Below are positions 26,890-35,904 of a DNA stretch of 64,000 nucleotides, one piece after another; the stretch's first letter is position 1; the number at the start of each line of letters is the position of its first letter. The stretch comes from DASSJT01 sp963715025 (lineage in GTDB: Bacteria > Actinomycetota > Actinomycetes > Actinomycetales > Dermatophilaceae). Under the pieces are notes generated by a model. The model was not told the DNA's origin. It did no database searches and saw only the letters and a list, made by a program, of their open reading frames with translations. The stretch covers positions 62,001-126,000 of the forward strand of contig CAVQQQ010000009.1 of assembly GCA_963715025.1 (NCBI GenBank). Reading direction: 5' to 3'. A program made the position numbers and the translations under genes.

Positions 26890-27765
26890 ATGGTCGAGCG
26901 GACTGCCAGCTCCACCGCTGTGCTGGTGTGCCAGGGCAGGGCAAGCGCGGACGGAAGGTACGCCGTCGGCCTCTTCTCCGACCCGGTGGCGCGAGAACTG
27001 CTCGACCCGGCCGACCGCGCGCTGGTGGACCGGGTGCGCGCAGACCGTGTTCCGGACGAGGCGAGGGAGCGGATGGCCTACGAGATGGTCCGACGCACCG
27101 GGCTGACCATGGTGCCCCGGACGGTCGCGATCGACCGGGCGATCCGCGACCACGCTGCAGAGCAGGTCGTGCTCCTCGGAGCGGGACTCGACGCGCGGGC
27201 CTGGCGGATGCCCGAGCTGGCCCGGGCCAGCGTGTTCGAGGTCGACCACGCGGCCTCGCAGCAGGACAAGCTGCGGCGGGTCGGTCGCCGCACGCCGACT
27301 GCCGGACGGATCGTTCCGGTGGCTGTCGACCTGGCCAGCGAGCGACTCGGCCCCCCGCTCACCCACGCCGGGTTCGACCGACAGGTGGCGACGACCTGGG
27401 TGTGGGAAGGCGTCGTGCCCTACCTGAGCGCCGGGCAAGTCCGGTCGACAGTGGCCCAGGTCGCGGAGCTGTCCGCGCCGGGCCACTGGCTCGTCGTCAA
27501 CTACCAGAGGAAGTCCCTGGCGGTGGGCATCGCGCGCGCCGCGATCCGCGTGGCGCTCCGCGCGGCCCGCCAGCCCGACCCCCTGGCAACCGAGCCCTGG
27601 CGCTCCCTGTGGCGGCCGGATCAGATGCGGGGCATGTTGGAGGACCATGGCTTCGACGTCGCCTCGGACAGCGACCTGCTCGCCCTCTCCAACGGTCTCG
27701 GGCTTCCCCCGGACAACGAGGCCTCCCTGCGCAACGGGCGGGTATCCCTCGCCGTGCGTCGCTGA
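26890..27765 (+). CDS. Class I SAM methyltransferase, LCM/PPM1 type (TIGR00027-like)
   Basis: This 291-residue protein starts at ATG 26890 (MVERTASSTAVLVCQGRA). It has the hallmark features of the actinobacterial leucine-carboxymethyltransferase-like family: an N-terminal helix, PRTVAIDRAIRD, the SAM-binding QVVLLGAGLDARAWRM, VFEVDHAASQQDKLRRVG, and the later TTWVWEGVVPYLS acidic-aromatic motif. The substrate is unknown; polyketide and other natural-product O-methylation is known in relatives. Its frame is open upstream but those residues are antisense-like. Intact, at the right end of the broken-gene cluster. Confidence 0.88.
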   Translation: MVERTASSTAVLVCQGRASADGRYAVGLFSDPVARELLDPADRALVDRVRADRVPDEARERMAYEMVRRTGLTMVPRTVAIDRAIRDHAAEQVVLLGAGLDARAWRMPELARASVFEVDHAASQQDKLRRVGRRTPTAGRIVPVAVDLASERLGPPLTHAGFDRQVATTWVWEGVVPYLSAGQVRSTVAQVAELSAPGHWLVVNYQRKSLAVGIARAAIRVALRAARQPDPLATEPWRSLWRPDQMRGMLEDHGFDVASDSDLLALSNGLGLPPDNEASLRNGRVSLAVRR

Positions 27766-28015
27766 TCCAGGGCACCCGGGGGTCCGCCCACCTGGATGAA
27801 TCACCGTCAGCGCCATCGACTGCGACCCCGAGGAGGAGGACCACGATTCGGCCCAGCCGGCCGCCGGGTCGCTCCCCGCTGCGAACCACCCCACACCGGC
27901 AGGACCCCGCAGAACGCGGCAGAAGCGGAACGTCTGTGCGCGTTTGGGCCCACTCCAGGCGGTGCTTGTTCGCTCACCTGGTGGAAACCGATCCAGAGGT
28001 TGAGAGCATGGTCAC

Positions 28016-28789
28016 GTGGTCGAAGATGCGTGGAAGGCGTTGGCTGATCCGTTCGTCGATGGCGCGTACGCCACCGTGAAGGGGCAGGTGCGGACATATG
28101 TCCTGCACCAACAGCTACTGCGACACCTGCCGCCCCCGCCGGTCTCGGTGTTGGACGTTGGAGGAGGTGCGGGGCACCAGTCGTTGCCCTTAGCTCGGCT
28201 GGGTTACGACGTCACGGTCCTGGATCCATCGACGGCGATGTTGGCCAAGGCCGAAGAACGGGTGGCACAGGAACCCGACGACATCCGATCGCGTATCCGG
28301 CTGGTCCGAGCCGCAGGCGAGTCCGCTGTCGAGGCCACCGATGGCCGGCGGTTTTCTGTGGTGCTCTGCCACGGCGTTCTGATGTACCTTCCCGCACCGG
28401 AACCGCTGCTCAACGTCTTGTGCCGATGTGTCGAACCCGGAGGAGTGGTCTCAATCATGGCGCTCAATGCCGAGACGATGGCCGTGCGGCCCGCGCTCGA
28501 GCACAGGTGGGCCGACGCATTGGCCGGATTCGACGCCAACAGCGAGATCGGTGTACTTGGCACGTCGACCCGCGGCGACACCGTCGAACACCTCTCGGAA
28601 CTGTTGCGCCGTCACGGAGTCGAACCCCGGGCCTGGTACGGAGTCTGGCTGTTCTCGGACTGGATGGACCTGCCCGTCGCGGACACCGACGTCGAGGCCG
28701 TAGCAGAGGTTGAGCTCAAAGCCAGCCTTCGCGACCCTTACCGACAGCTCAGCCGCGTGTTCCACCTTGTCGGGACCGGCGACTCCTAA
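28016..28789 (+). CDS. Class I SAM-dependent methyltransferase
   Basis: This 257-residue cytoplasmic methyltransferase starts at GTG 28016 (VVEDAWKALADPFVDGAY). Motif I is VSVLDVGGGAGHQSLPLARL (about 43-62), followed by the acidic strand end VTVLDPSTAML, then VVLCHGVLMYLPAPE and CVEPGGVVSIMALNAETM. This resembles the SmtA/CmoM-type or ubiquinone-biosynthesis-type group, but the acceptor is not identifiable. The C-terminal part (LFSDWMDLP, YRQLSRVFHLVG) is also intact. No partner gene adjoins it; the next clear gene starts 1.6 kb later. Confidence 0.87.
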   Translation: MVEDAWKALADPFVDGAYATVKGQVRTYVLHQQLLRHLPPPPVSVLDVGGGAGHQSLPLARLGYDVTVLDPSTAMLAKAEERVAQEPDDIRSRIRLVRAAGESAVEATDGRRFSVVLCHGVLMYLPAPEPLLNVLCRCVEPGGVVSIMALNAETMAVRPALEHRWADALAGFDANSEIGVLGTSTRGDTVEHLSELLRRHGVEPRAWYGVWLFSDWMDLPVADTDVEAVAEVELKASLRDPYRQLSRVFHLVGTGDS

Positions 28790-29191
28790 GCGGACTCTGG
28801 CGGCCTTCTTGGCTGGTCGCGTCGAGCAGCAGCGTCGCGGCCATCGCCGCACGTCGCCGAGCATGATTGACGGCGCCGTGAAGTAAGGAACGTGCGCCCA
28901 AGAATCCAAGCCAAGACTGGCAACCCGTGGACTGACGCGGTAGCCGGATGACACCGTCGTCACGTCGACGCAGTCTGGTCGGCCGACTTGGACGAGTCGC
29001 GGATCCGCCTGTCGCTCAATGGGATCCAGCATTGCTAGGACGGCGATTCGTGGGTGGTTCCGGTTGTTTGCGACTGTCCGAACAGTCCCGTGGGCTGCTG
29101 GTCAGCGTCGCTGTTCCATTCCCGCATAGACCAGTGACTGAGGGGTCCGGGTACTGAAAGAGCCTCACTGAAGTGGCTACCCAAGTGCCGG
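28790..29191. other. No gene seen
   Basis: These 402 bases contain only short frames in both strands with no protein-like features, no clear promoter and no RNA gene that I can recognise. Confidence 0.4.
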
Positions 29192-29503
29192 ATGTGCCGT
29201 GCGGACGGGGCCCCACACTTCCGCGCGGCACACCCTTGGGGAGGGGGTGGCCATGTCGCTGGCAACACGCAACGCGGCTGGGCCGCCCTCCCGCTCCTGT
29301 GCTATGACGACGAGGGGCCGCTGCAGCTGCCCCACCTGGACGCCGCCACCGAGGCCGAGGTCATCGCCCGACTGCTCTCACGCGGCTTCGATGACTGGTC
29401 CCAGGCTACGGCCGACGCCGCCCCCGCCACGACACCGGCGCCCGCTGCCTACACGGCCGCCCCGCGAGCTGCATGGACGTCCACACCGACGACGACGGTC
29501 TGA
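29192..29503 (+). CDS. Hypothetical protein, weak
   Basis: A 103-residue frame, of which the middle (GWAALPLLCYDDEGPLQLPH followed by DAATEAEVIARLLSRGFDDW) has good protein-like balance, while the C-terminus is a run of Ala/Pro/Thr. I do not recognise it. The start ATG 29192 has no ribosome site; a good GGAGGGGG site just before ATG 29252 opens a different, less protein-like frame, so a frameshift is possible. It may be a remnant. Confidence 0.25.
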   Translation: MCRADGAPHFRAAHPWGGGGHVAGNTQRGWAALPLLCYDDEGPLQLPHLDAATEAEVIARLLSRGFDDWSQATADAAPATTPAPAAYTAAPRAAWTSTPTTTV

Positions 29504-29710
29504 GGGTGAGCCTCAATGAGGTCTGTGGGACGACCGGGCTATCGGTCACAACAATGCCGGTTCACGAGTCGGAGGGAGGCACGTGTGACGCCGATCGAGC
29601 GAGCCTCGATGTGCCGGGGTGCATGCTCGGCGCCGTGAGGTCGGCCACTCCCGCTGAATCGCTCGAAATTGCGGGCGGGTCCGAGTAACGTCGCCACCTG
29701 CACCACCAGA

Positions 29711-29750
29711 CAGCGCTCGCCCCCGTCCCCTGCTCCGAGGGCGGGCGCTG
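29711..29750. terminator. GC hairpin, terminator-like
   Basis: CAGCGCTCGCCC at 29711-29722 pairs with GGGCGGGCGCTG at 29739-29750 (12 bp, one G-T pair), 16-base loop. No T-tract follows. Its loop shares GTCCCCTGC-like sequence with the hairpin at 29941-29982. Confidence 0.45.
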
Positions 29751-29940
29751 CGACGTCGGGACGCCACTGCGGAGGAGCCTCCGACGCGGGGCGCGACAGA
29801 CCACCTACCCAGAGACCGGTACGACTCGCTGGGGCCGGCCGCAGGCTGCTGCGGCCGGCGTGAACTCCAAACATGCCGTACTCGCCGGAATCGCCGACCA
29901 GGAAGACCAGTCCGAGTAATCTCTGTGGCTTCGGGCACTT

Positions 29941-29982
29941 CAGCAGCCGCCCCCCATCCCCTGCAGCAGGGGGCGGCTGCTG
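29941..29982. terminator. Strong GC hairpin, terminator-like
   Basis: CAGCAGCCGCCCCC at 29941-29954 pairs perfectly with GGGGGCGGCTGCTG at 29969-29982 (14 bp, 14-base loop). It begins 21 bases after a TCCGAGTAA that may end a lost gene. No T-run follows, as for other hairpins in this window. Confidence 0.6.
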
Positions 29983-30403
29983 TGATAATAGGCGACGCCA
30001 CCGCCCGAGGACGGGGATTCAGGCAAGGTGGCTCCACCGACCGTCGACCCAGCCTCGCGATCACCGAGCCCCACCGAGCGCGCCAGGTGCCCGCCTAGAG
30101 TGAATGTGTGGGGGAATACCAGGTCGGTCCATTACCCGCGCACGGGGTCAGACACCTTCGATGAACATGGCTGATGCAGGGCGGGTGCACCGGGTGCTCA
30201 CCTTCGTCGACCGCCAACGACATCGCCGACCCAACCATCGCTCGCCGCACCGCTGGTCGCGCTGCCGGTCGCGGCAGCGTGGAGCACCGGAGCCTCCCGA
30301 TCGGGAGGTCGCAGTCGCCTGGCATTTGGCCGCCTTCGAGCCGACAATTGTGGGAGCGTTTGCCTGACAGCTCTCCCATCCCTCGGATCGGATTGAGGAA
30401 GCC

Positions 30404-32128
30404 ATGGCGCGTGAGGTGACCCCCGGTCAGCTGCACCCTGCACTGCCCGATACGTCGGCACAAGCGGCGGTGGAAAACCCGAAGCCGTCACCCGGAAGAT
30501 TCCGGCGGCTGCTCCACGTCACCCTCCCAGGGTGCTGGGGTGCCGTCGTTTTCGCATCCCTGTCGTTCACACCGTCGCTGCTTCCACGTGGCGGCCTCAT
30601 CCAGGGCATTGTCTGTGGCGTCAACGCGGCCATCGGGTACGGCCTCGGGGTGCTCGCGGCCTGGATCTGGCGCGCTTTCGCTGATCGGGAGGCGCGTCGC
30701 CCGCGGCCCTGGGCCTGGCGGACCTTTGTCATCGGCGCTGCGGTCCTTCTGGTTGCCTCCTTTAGCCTCGGGCAGTACTGGCAGCACGAGATCCGGTCGC
30801 TGATGGGGGTCACCGAGTACAACATCGCGCTCGTCATCGCCTCGCCTTTCGTCGCGGTGTTCTTCTTCTGCCTGTTCCTCCTCATCGCGCGAGGCATTCG
30901 TCGCGTGTACCGCTGGGTCGCGGAGCGGCTCGGTCGCTGGTTCGGGCGGCGTGCGGCGGCTGCGACCGGCTGGATCCTGGTGTTCGCCACCGTCTACCTG
31001 ATCGTCACCGGCATACTCCTCGACGGCCTGGTCAGCGCCATGGACGAGGCATTCTCGGTGAACAACAACATCACGCAGGAGGGCGCTGTCCGGCCTACGA
31101 CGGGCCTTCGTTCAGGCGGGCCAGGCTCGCTCGTGTCATGGGACTCGCTCGGCCGGGAAGGCCGCACGTTCATCGGCAAGGGTCCCACCGCGAGCGACAT
31201 CGAGCCGGTCGTCCATCATCCGGCCGAGGAGCCGATCCGCGCCTACGCGGGTCTGGAGTCGGCCGACGACACCGAGCGCCGCGCCGCTCTGGCAGTCGAC
31301 GACCTCGAGCGAGCGGGTGGTTTCCAGCGGGCGAACCTGCTCGTCGTGTCGACGACGGGCAGCGGTTGGGTCGACCCCGCACTGGTCGACACCTTCGAGT
31401 ACTTCAGCGGCGGCGATGCGGCCACGGTGGCGATCCAGTACTCGTACCTGCCCTCGTGGCTCTCCTTCCTGGTGGACCAGTCGAGGGCTCGGGAGGCAGG
31501 TCGGGGGCTCTTCGACGCGGTCTACGACCGCTGGTCGAAGCTGCCACAGGACCAGCGCCCCAAGCTGTACGTCGCCGGGGAGAGCCTGGGGTCGTTCGGC
31601 GGGGAGACCGCCTTCAGCGGCGAGTACGACGTGCGCAACCGCACCGCAGGGACCCTGTTCGCGGGGCCGCCCAACTTCAACACGCTGCTCCGCGAGTTCA
31701 GCGACAACCGCGACGCGGGCAGTCCCGAGATCCAGCCGGTCTACAAGAACGGCCGCACGGTGCGTTTTGCGACGGATGTCGGCACCTCTATACCGCCTGA
31801 GGGCCAGGCGTGGGACGGCACCCGGGTCCTGTACCTGATGCATCCGTCCGATCCGATCGTCTGGTGGAGCCCGCACCTGGTCTTCAACGTGCCCGACTGG
31901 ATCGGCGAGGCTCCCGGGAAGGACGTGCTCCAGGGCATGGTCTGGATGCCCTTCGTGACCTTCTGGCAGGTCACCGCCGACCTTCCGTTCGCCACCGGGG
32001 TTCCGCCCGGCCATGGGCACAAGTACACGACGGAGTACGTCGACGGGTGGTATGCCGTGATGCAGCCCACTGGTTTCACGGCCGATGACCTGAGCGCGCT
32101 CACCAAGACGATCGCGGCTCTGGAGTAG
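30404..32128 (+). CDS. Abhydrolase_9 family membrane protein
   Basis: This 574-residue protein has four or five N-terminal membrane segments in about residues 37-215 (for example LPGCWGAVVFASLSFTPSLL and WILVFATVYLIVTGILLDGL), followed by a soluble alpha/beta hydrolase domain. The nucleophile elbow is LYVAGESLGSFGGE; GPPNFNTLLREF, YLMHPSDPIVWWSP and the C-terminal PPGHGHKYT, with a likely catalytic His, complete the PF10081-type domain. Mycobacterial relatives such as Rv1069c are membrane proteins without a proven substrate. ATG 30404 follows a GGAAG-like site. The gene marks the return to intact DNA with GTATGCCG words. Confidence 0.85.
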   Translation: MAREVTPGQLHPALPDTSAQAAVENPKPSPGRFRRLLHVTLPGCWGAVVFASLSFTPSLLPRGGLIQGIVCGVNAAIGYGLGVLAAWIWRAFADREARRPRPWAWRTFVIGAAVLLVASFSLGQYWQHEIRSLMGVTEYNIALVIASPFVAVFFFCLFLLIARGIRRVYRWVAERLGRWFGRRAAAATGWILVFATVYLIVTGILLDGLVSAMDEAFSVNNNITQEGAVRPTTGLRSGGPGSLVSWDSLGREGRTFIGKGPTASDIEPVVHHPAEEPIRAYAGLESADDTERRAALAVDDLERAGGFQRANLLVVSTTGSGWVDPALVDTFEYFSGGDAATVAIQYSYLPSWLSFLVDQSRAREAGRGLFDAVYDRWSKLPQDQRPKLYVAGESLGSFGGETAFSGEYDVRNRTAGTLFAGPPNFNTLLREFSDNRDAGSPEIQPVYKNGRTVRFATDVGTSIPPEGQAWDGTRVLYLMHPSDPIVWWSPHLVFNVPDWIGEAPGKDVLQGMVWMPFVTFWQVTADLPFATGVPPGHGHKYTTEYVDGWYAVMQPTGFTADDLSALTKTIAALE

Positions 32129-32571
32129 ACCCGCCGCCACCGGCCCCCGATCCTCGCGGTCGGGCGCACCGTGCTCCCGGGATACCAGAAGCAGCACATG
32201 GCGGCGAATCTGGCCGCATCTGCCCGCCCGCCGGCGGGTCAGCACGGTGAGTGATCAGCTCATGCAGAACGCTCTTCGCCTCGCATGGGGTCAGCCGCTG
32301 GTTCTCGCCTCGGTGGTATGCGACTGGCGCACTTGGGGATCACCGTGACCGACCAGGAGCGTCGACACGCGCATTGACAGCGCCAAGACGCCGCGTTGAC
32401 TGGACACCATGCGCTCCGTCGGTAGCGTGATCCTGACTGCGGAGAGAACGAACCGGTTGCGCTGGCGGGGCCCGATGCGCCTGATGCTCGGCCAGCAGGC
32501 GGGGGGAGGGTCGCCCATGACGACACGAGTCCATCGATTCTGGGCACCGGGCTCGACCAGGATGCCGACGA
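32129..32571. other. Intergenic, nothing recognised
   Basis: These 443 bases hold only short frames. One 22-codon frame (ATG 32518) ends within the ThrE start region and has no family likeness. No clear terminator hairpin or promoter was found; the start of the ThrE-type gene rests on ATG 32572 after an AGGATG stretch. Confidence 0.35.
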
Positions 32572-33834
32572 ATGGCAGTTGACGGCGTGGATCCCGCCAA
32601 CCTCGAGAGGTTCGACGTCACCGTCCGGGTCGTGGAGCTCCTGCTCAGCTCCAGTGGCGAGGGCGTGGAAACCCTCGAGATGTACGTCGGTCGGCTGGCT
32701 TCAGCGTTCGGCCTGGATATTGAGCTCCTCGTGCTTCCCGAACAGGTCCTTCTCACCGAGAAGGCGTCAGGCACCTCGACGCCTGTCGCCATCGTTCGCA
32801 GAACCCCAGGGCTGTCCCGTCTCGACCAAGTCATGGACCTCAAGGTTCTCGTGTCCGACATAGAACAAGGTCTCCCCCTGGCCGAGGCGTCGCGACGCGT
32901 CGAGGCCATCGCGGATGCTCCACCGTCTTGGCAACCATGGCTGCGGGTGATCGGCGTCGTGCTGTTCACGGCCGGGTTCGCGCCGAGTGTCCTGGCCACC
33001 AGCGGCGAGGTCGTCTCGACCGTCCTGCTCGGAGCCGTCATGGGTCTGCTGCTGGTCACGTTCGAGGGACGGCTATTCGAGCCACTGGTGCCGTTCATCG
33101 GAGCGTTCCTTCTCACCATTCTCGCGGCCACGCTCCTCTCCGGTCTGGCGCGCGCTACGGGGGTTGTGCTCGTCGTCGTGCCGGCCTTGTTCATCGTGGT
33201 CCCAGGCGACTATCTGTCCGCCGCAGCCGGTGAACTCATCGGTGGGCGGGTGGCTGCCGGCGCCACGCGTCTGGTCTACGCGGCCTTCGTTCTCGCCCTG
33301 CTGGTGGTGGGAATCGCTGGCGGCGCAGAGATCACGGGCAGGACCGACCTGCTCGAAGAACACCCGGTGACGCCCACGCTGCCGTTTGCGGTTGTGGTGC
33401 TGGCCTGGATCCCCTTCTCGATTGGCCTCACGCTGGCGTTCAACGCCCACCTGAGCGCCCTTCGCTGGCTTATCCCCACGGTTATTGGCACCTACCTCGT
33501 GCAGCAGGGCGCCACCGAACTGGTGGGCGACATCACGGGAACCCTCGTCGCCGGCATCGCGCTCGGAGCGGTCGCCAATATCGCGTCACGGCCCGCCCAC
33601 CGGCCGCCACGCCTCGTGATCGTCCTCGGCGGCTTCTTCGTGCTCACGGTGGGTGGCTTGGGCCTGCGCGGCGCGACGGCACTCATCGGCAACGACGTCG
33701 TCTCCGGCTTTGGCGACCTGCGAGACTTCTTCATCCAACTGCCGACGGTCGCCATTGCCATCTCCATTGGGATGCTCGTCACGAATAGGTGGTCCACCAC
33801 AACGCCCTATTCAGCGCGCGGGGCCCCGACGTGA
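32572..33834 (+). CDS. Threonine/serine exporter family protein (ThrE-like)
   Basis: This 420-residue protein has the bipartite ThrE layout. The N-terminal soluble DUF1212 part (about 1-120) includes LLSSSGEGVETLEMYVGRLA and is followed by five hydrophobic segments from about 124 to 265. The C-terminal part, from about 275, has the second set of helices (LIPTVIGTYLVQQGATELVG, ASRPAHRPPRLVIVLGG). Members export Thr/Ser or other small molecules in Corynebacterium and relatives. It stands alone, with no regulator next to it; substrate specificity is not visible from sequence. Confidence 0.87.
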   Translation: MAVDGVDPANLERFDVTVRVVELLLSSSGEGVETLEMYVGRLASAFGLDIELLVLPEQVLLTEKASGTSTPVAIVRRTPGLSRLDQVMDLKVLVSDIEQGLPLAEASRRVEAIADAPPSWQPWLRVIGVVLFTAGFAPSVLATSGEVVSTVLLGAVMGLLLVTFEGRLFEPLVPFIGAFLLTILAATLLSGLARATGVVLVVVPALFIVVPGDYLSAAAGELIGGRVAAGATRLVYAAFVLALLVVGIAGGAEITGRTDLLEEHPVTPTLPFAVVVLAWIPFSIGLTLAFNAHLSALRWLIPTVIGTYLVQQGATELVGDITGTLVAGIALGAVANIASRPAHRPPRLVIVLGGFFVLTVGGLGLRGATALIGNDVVSGFGDLRDFFIQLPTVAIAISIGMLVTNRWSTTTPYSARGAPT

Positions 33835-34051
33835 ACGATTCGCGCGGTCGGGGAGCTGTGGCAGCTTCGCCGGTCAGGAAGGCGGAGCGAGGCGCGCGGG
33901 ACCAGGAATCGGGGGTCGGCAAATCCCGACAGCTTCAAACCCACCCATAGCCACACAAGAATGTCTATTTACCCATAAGTCCTGACAGGCTCGGTCTACA
34001 GTGATCCGCATAGGGGGGGCTTCGACCCCGATTCCATTTCAGGAGGCTTTC

Positions 34052-34954
34052 ATGCCACGCAGAATCCTTCTCGTCGCAGCACTTCTTCCACTGGCCCTGC
34101 TGACGGCATCCCCGTCGTCGACGGCGGCTCCGGGGGGCAACGTGTCCGGAGCGATCTTCACCACTGACGTCACCGGCGTCCCAGTCAACCTCAACCACTA
34201 TCAGGCAAAGGAAGACGTCTACCTCAATGGCGGCCCAGGCATCAATGCCCCCGCCGACGCCGCCGGGCTACCGGAAGGAACGTACTCGTTCCAGGTGACC
34301 AACCCCAACGGCAAGGTCCTGCTGTCCGAGGACGACGTCAGCTGCCGCCAGTTCACCGTCGACAGCTCCGGTGTCATCCAGTCCGTCCTGGCCGGCCCGG
34401 GCTGCACCACCGGGGCTCATGCCACGGGCACCGACGCGGAGGACCAGGGCATCACCGTGCAGCTGTTCCCCTACGCCGACACCCCCAACCCCGGCGGGGT
34501 CTACAAGGTGTGGGTCACCCTCACCTCGCAGCTGAACTGCAACACCGCGGGCAACAAGAACTGCTTCGTCCCGCGCTACAGCAAGACGGACAACTTCAAG
34601 GTCAAGGCCAACGCCATCGTCGAGATCGACACGCGGTTCTGGCGCCCCGGCTCCAGCACGCCCGCGCTGGGAATGGCGGCAGGCTGGTCCGACACCAACG
34701 GCGCCACCAACGTCAAGTACTCCGAGTACAACCCGGACATCCTGGCCTACTGGGAGGCGCACGTCGAGGCAGCCGAAGAGGGCACCCACTCCATCTCCGT
34801 GAGCAACCAGACTGGCTGCCAGATCGACTACGTGACCGGGCCGAACGGGGAGACCTACCGCAATGGGAGCGGCAAGTACAACGTCTCCGTCACCGTCGCA
34901 CCTTGGAGCGCGGGCGATGACACCACGTACCGCGTAGAGGTCTTCTGCAAGTGA
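34052..34954 (+). CDS. Secreted protein of unknown function
   Basis: This 300-residue protein starts at ATG 34052 with AGGAGG 6-7 bases upstream. It has a clean signal peptide (MPRRILLVAALLPLALLTAS followed by an AxA site near residue 26). The mature part is low in charged clusters and rich in Asn, Thr and Gly, with several cysteines (VSCRQF, GPGCTT, LNCNTAGNKNCFV, TGCQID, VFCK) that probably form disulfides. Its strand-rich pattern suggests Ig-like or jelly-roll beta domains. Not recognised as any named family. It is followed by a very strong terminator hairpin. Confidence 0.8.
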   Translation: MPRRILLVAALLPLALLTASPSSTAAPGGNVSGAIFTTDVTGVPVNLNHYQAKEDVYLNGGPGINAPADAAGLPEGTYSFQVTNPNGKVLLSEDDVSCRQFTVDSSGVIQSVLAGPGCTTGAHATGTDAEDQGITVQLFPYADTPNPGGVYKVWVTLTSQLNCNTAGNKNCFVPRYSKTDNFKVKANAIVEIDTRFWRPGSSTPALGMAAGWSDTNGATNVKYSEYNPDILAYWEAHVEAAEEGTHSISVSNQTGCQIDYVTGPNGETYRNGSGKYNVSVTVAPWSAGDDTTYRVEVFCK

Positions 34955-34981
34955 CCCAACCTTGCTGCGGATAAACACGAT

Positions 34982-35019
34982 GCGTGTGCAGGTGGCACCG
35001 AGGCGCCACCTGCACACGC
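34982..35019. terminator. Perfect 15-bp terminator-like hairpin
   Basis: GCGTGTGCAGGTGGC at 34982-34996 pairs perfectly with GCCACCTGCACACGC at 35005-35019 across an 8-base loop, 27 bases after the secreted-protein stop. No T-run follows, which is usual for actinobacterial terminators. Confidence 0.75.
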
Positions 35020-35250
35020 CGTGTGACGGTCGTGGGGCCGTGCGCTTGCTCGAGCCGGTGACGCTGCTGCGCGGTCCGTCCCCGAGGTAGTCGGTCGGGG
35101 CGCCCGGCGCCGCCCGCGACCCTCGAGGCGGCTTGAGACCCGGGCTGGCGCTCCCGCTGCCCCTATGCTCGCAACGACTGGCGGTGCGGGCCGTCGTTCA
35201 CCGCCGAGGCGGCCTGCCGGCCCTAGCCTGTGGGCAGGGAGGAGGTCGCG

Positions 35251-35904
35251 ATGGACGCTCTCGCGGTACTGGCGGCCTACCTCATCGGCGCGATCCCCTT
35301 CACCCAGATCGTCTCCCGCCGGCTGACCGGAGTCGACCTGCGGACTGTCGGTACCGGCACGGTATCCGGTACCGGCCTCTACCACGTGGCCGGGCTCTGG
35401 CCGCTGGTTCTCGGCGGGGGGCTCGACGTGGCCAAGGGCGCTGCGGCAGCGATGCTCGCCGGTGATGACAAACGGCTGGCGGTGCTGGTGTCCGCGGCTG
35501 TGGTCACCGGCCACTGCTGGTCGGTGTTCCTCGGCGGCGCGGGGGGCAGGGGCCTGTCCCCCTCCATGGGGGCCCTGGCGATCTTCGCCTGGCCTGGCGC
35601 GCTGCTGCTCCTGGCGGCACTCGCGGTGGGGAAGCTCGCTGACGAGACCGGCCTGGCCGCCTTCATCGCCGACCTGTTGCTCGTGGTCGTGCTCAGCACT
35701 GGGAGTGGCTGGCAGGGAGCGGCGCTGGCCCTGGCCTTGGTGGTCCCCATGGTGCTCAAGCGCCTCATGGGCAACGCTCGCCCTCAGCCGGGCGGTGGCC
35801 TGCGGACCTACTGGGCCAGGCTGCTCTATGACGCCGACCAGCACGGCGCTGCGGCGGATGCCCCAGCCGACCCACCGGGAGGTATTCGCGGTGGACTCGA
35901 CTGA
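35251..35904 (+). CDS. PlsY-like glycerol-3-phosphate acyltransferase, divergent
   Basis: This 217-residue, five-to-six-helix membrane protein starts at ATG 35251 with GGAGG upstream. PlsY moves an acyl group from acyl-phosphate to glycerol-3-phosphate. The fold motifs are present: AAYLIGAIPFTQIVSRRLTG, then DLRTVGTGTVSGTGLYHVAG in place of the usual GSGN-x-GATN loop, and GHCWSVFLGGAGGRGLSPSM in place of GHxxPVFLxFKGGKG. These active-site changes leave catalysis uncertain. The gene overlaps the FakA-like gene by 14 bases, so the two are co-transcribed; this pairs an acyl-phosphate maker with its user. Confidence 0.8.
   Translation: MDALAVLAAYLIGAIPFTQIVSRRLTGVDLRTVGTGTVSGTGLYHVAGLWPLVLGGGLDVAKGAAAAMLAGDDKRLAVLVSAAVVTGHCWSVFLGGAGGRGLSPSMGALAIFAWPGALLLLAALAVGKLADETGLAAFIADLLLVVVLSTGSGWQGAALALALVVPMVLKRLMGNARPQPGGGLRTYWARLLYDADQHGAAADAPADPPGGIRGGLD

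Larger units (their letters stand above)
29504..30403. other. Hairpin-rich spacer without an intact gene
   Basis: No intact gene. Two short frames end in TCCGAGTAA, at about 29688 and 29919; the second reads KHAVLAGIADQEDQSE and could be the end of a lost gene. Each is followed by a strong hairpin about 20-25 bases later. A third hairpin, with 11-bp arms GCCGGCCGCAG/CTGCGGCCGGC, lies at 29834-29859 between them. Short frames before 30404 look like shadows. Confidence 0.4.

Noticed and set aside
35462..35890. 143-codon extension of the FakA-like gene upstream of GTG 35891
   Set aside because: It runs out of frame through the PlsY-like gene and encodes shadow sequence; the DAK2 domain begins right after 35891.
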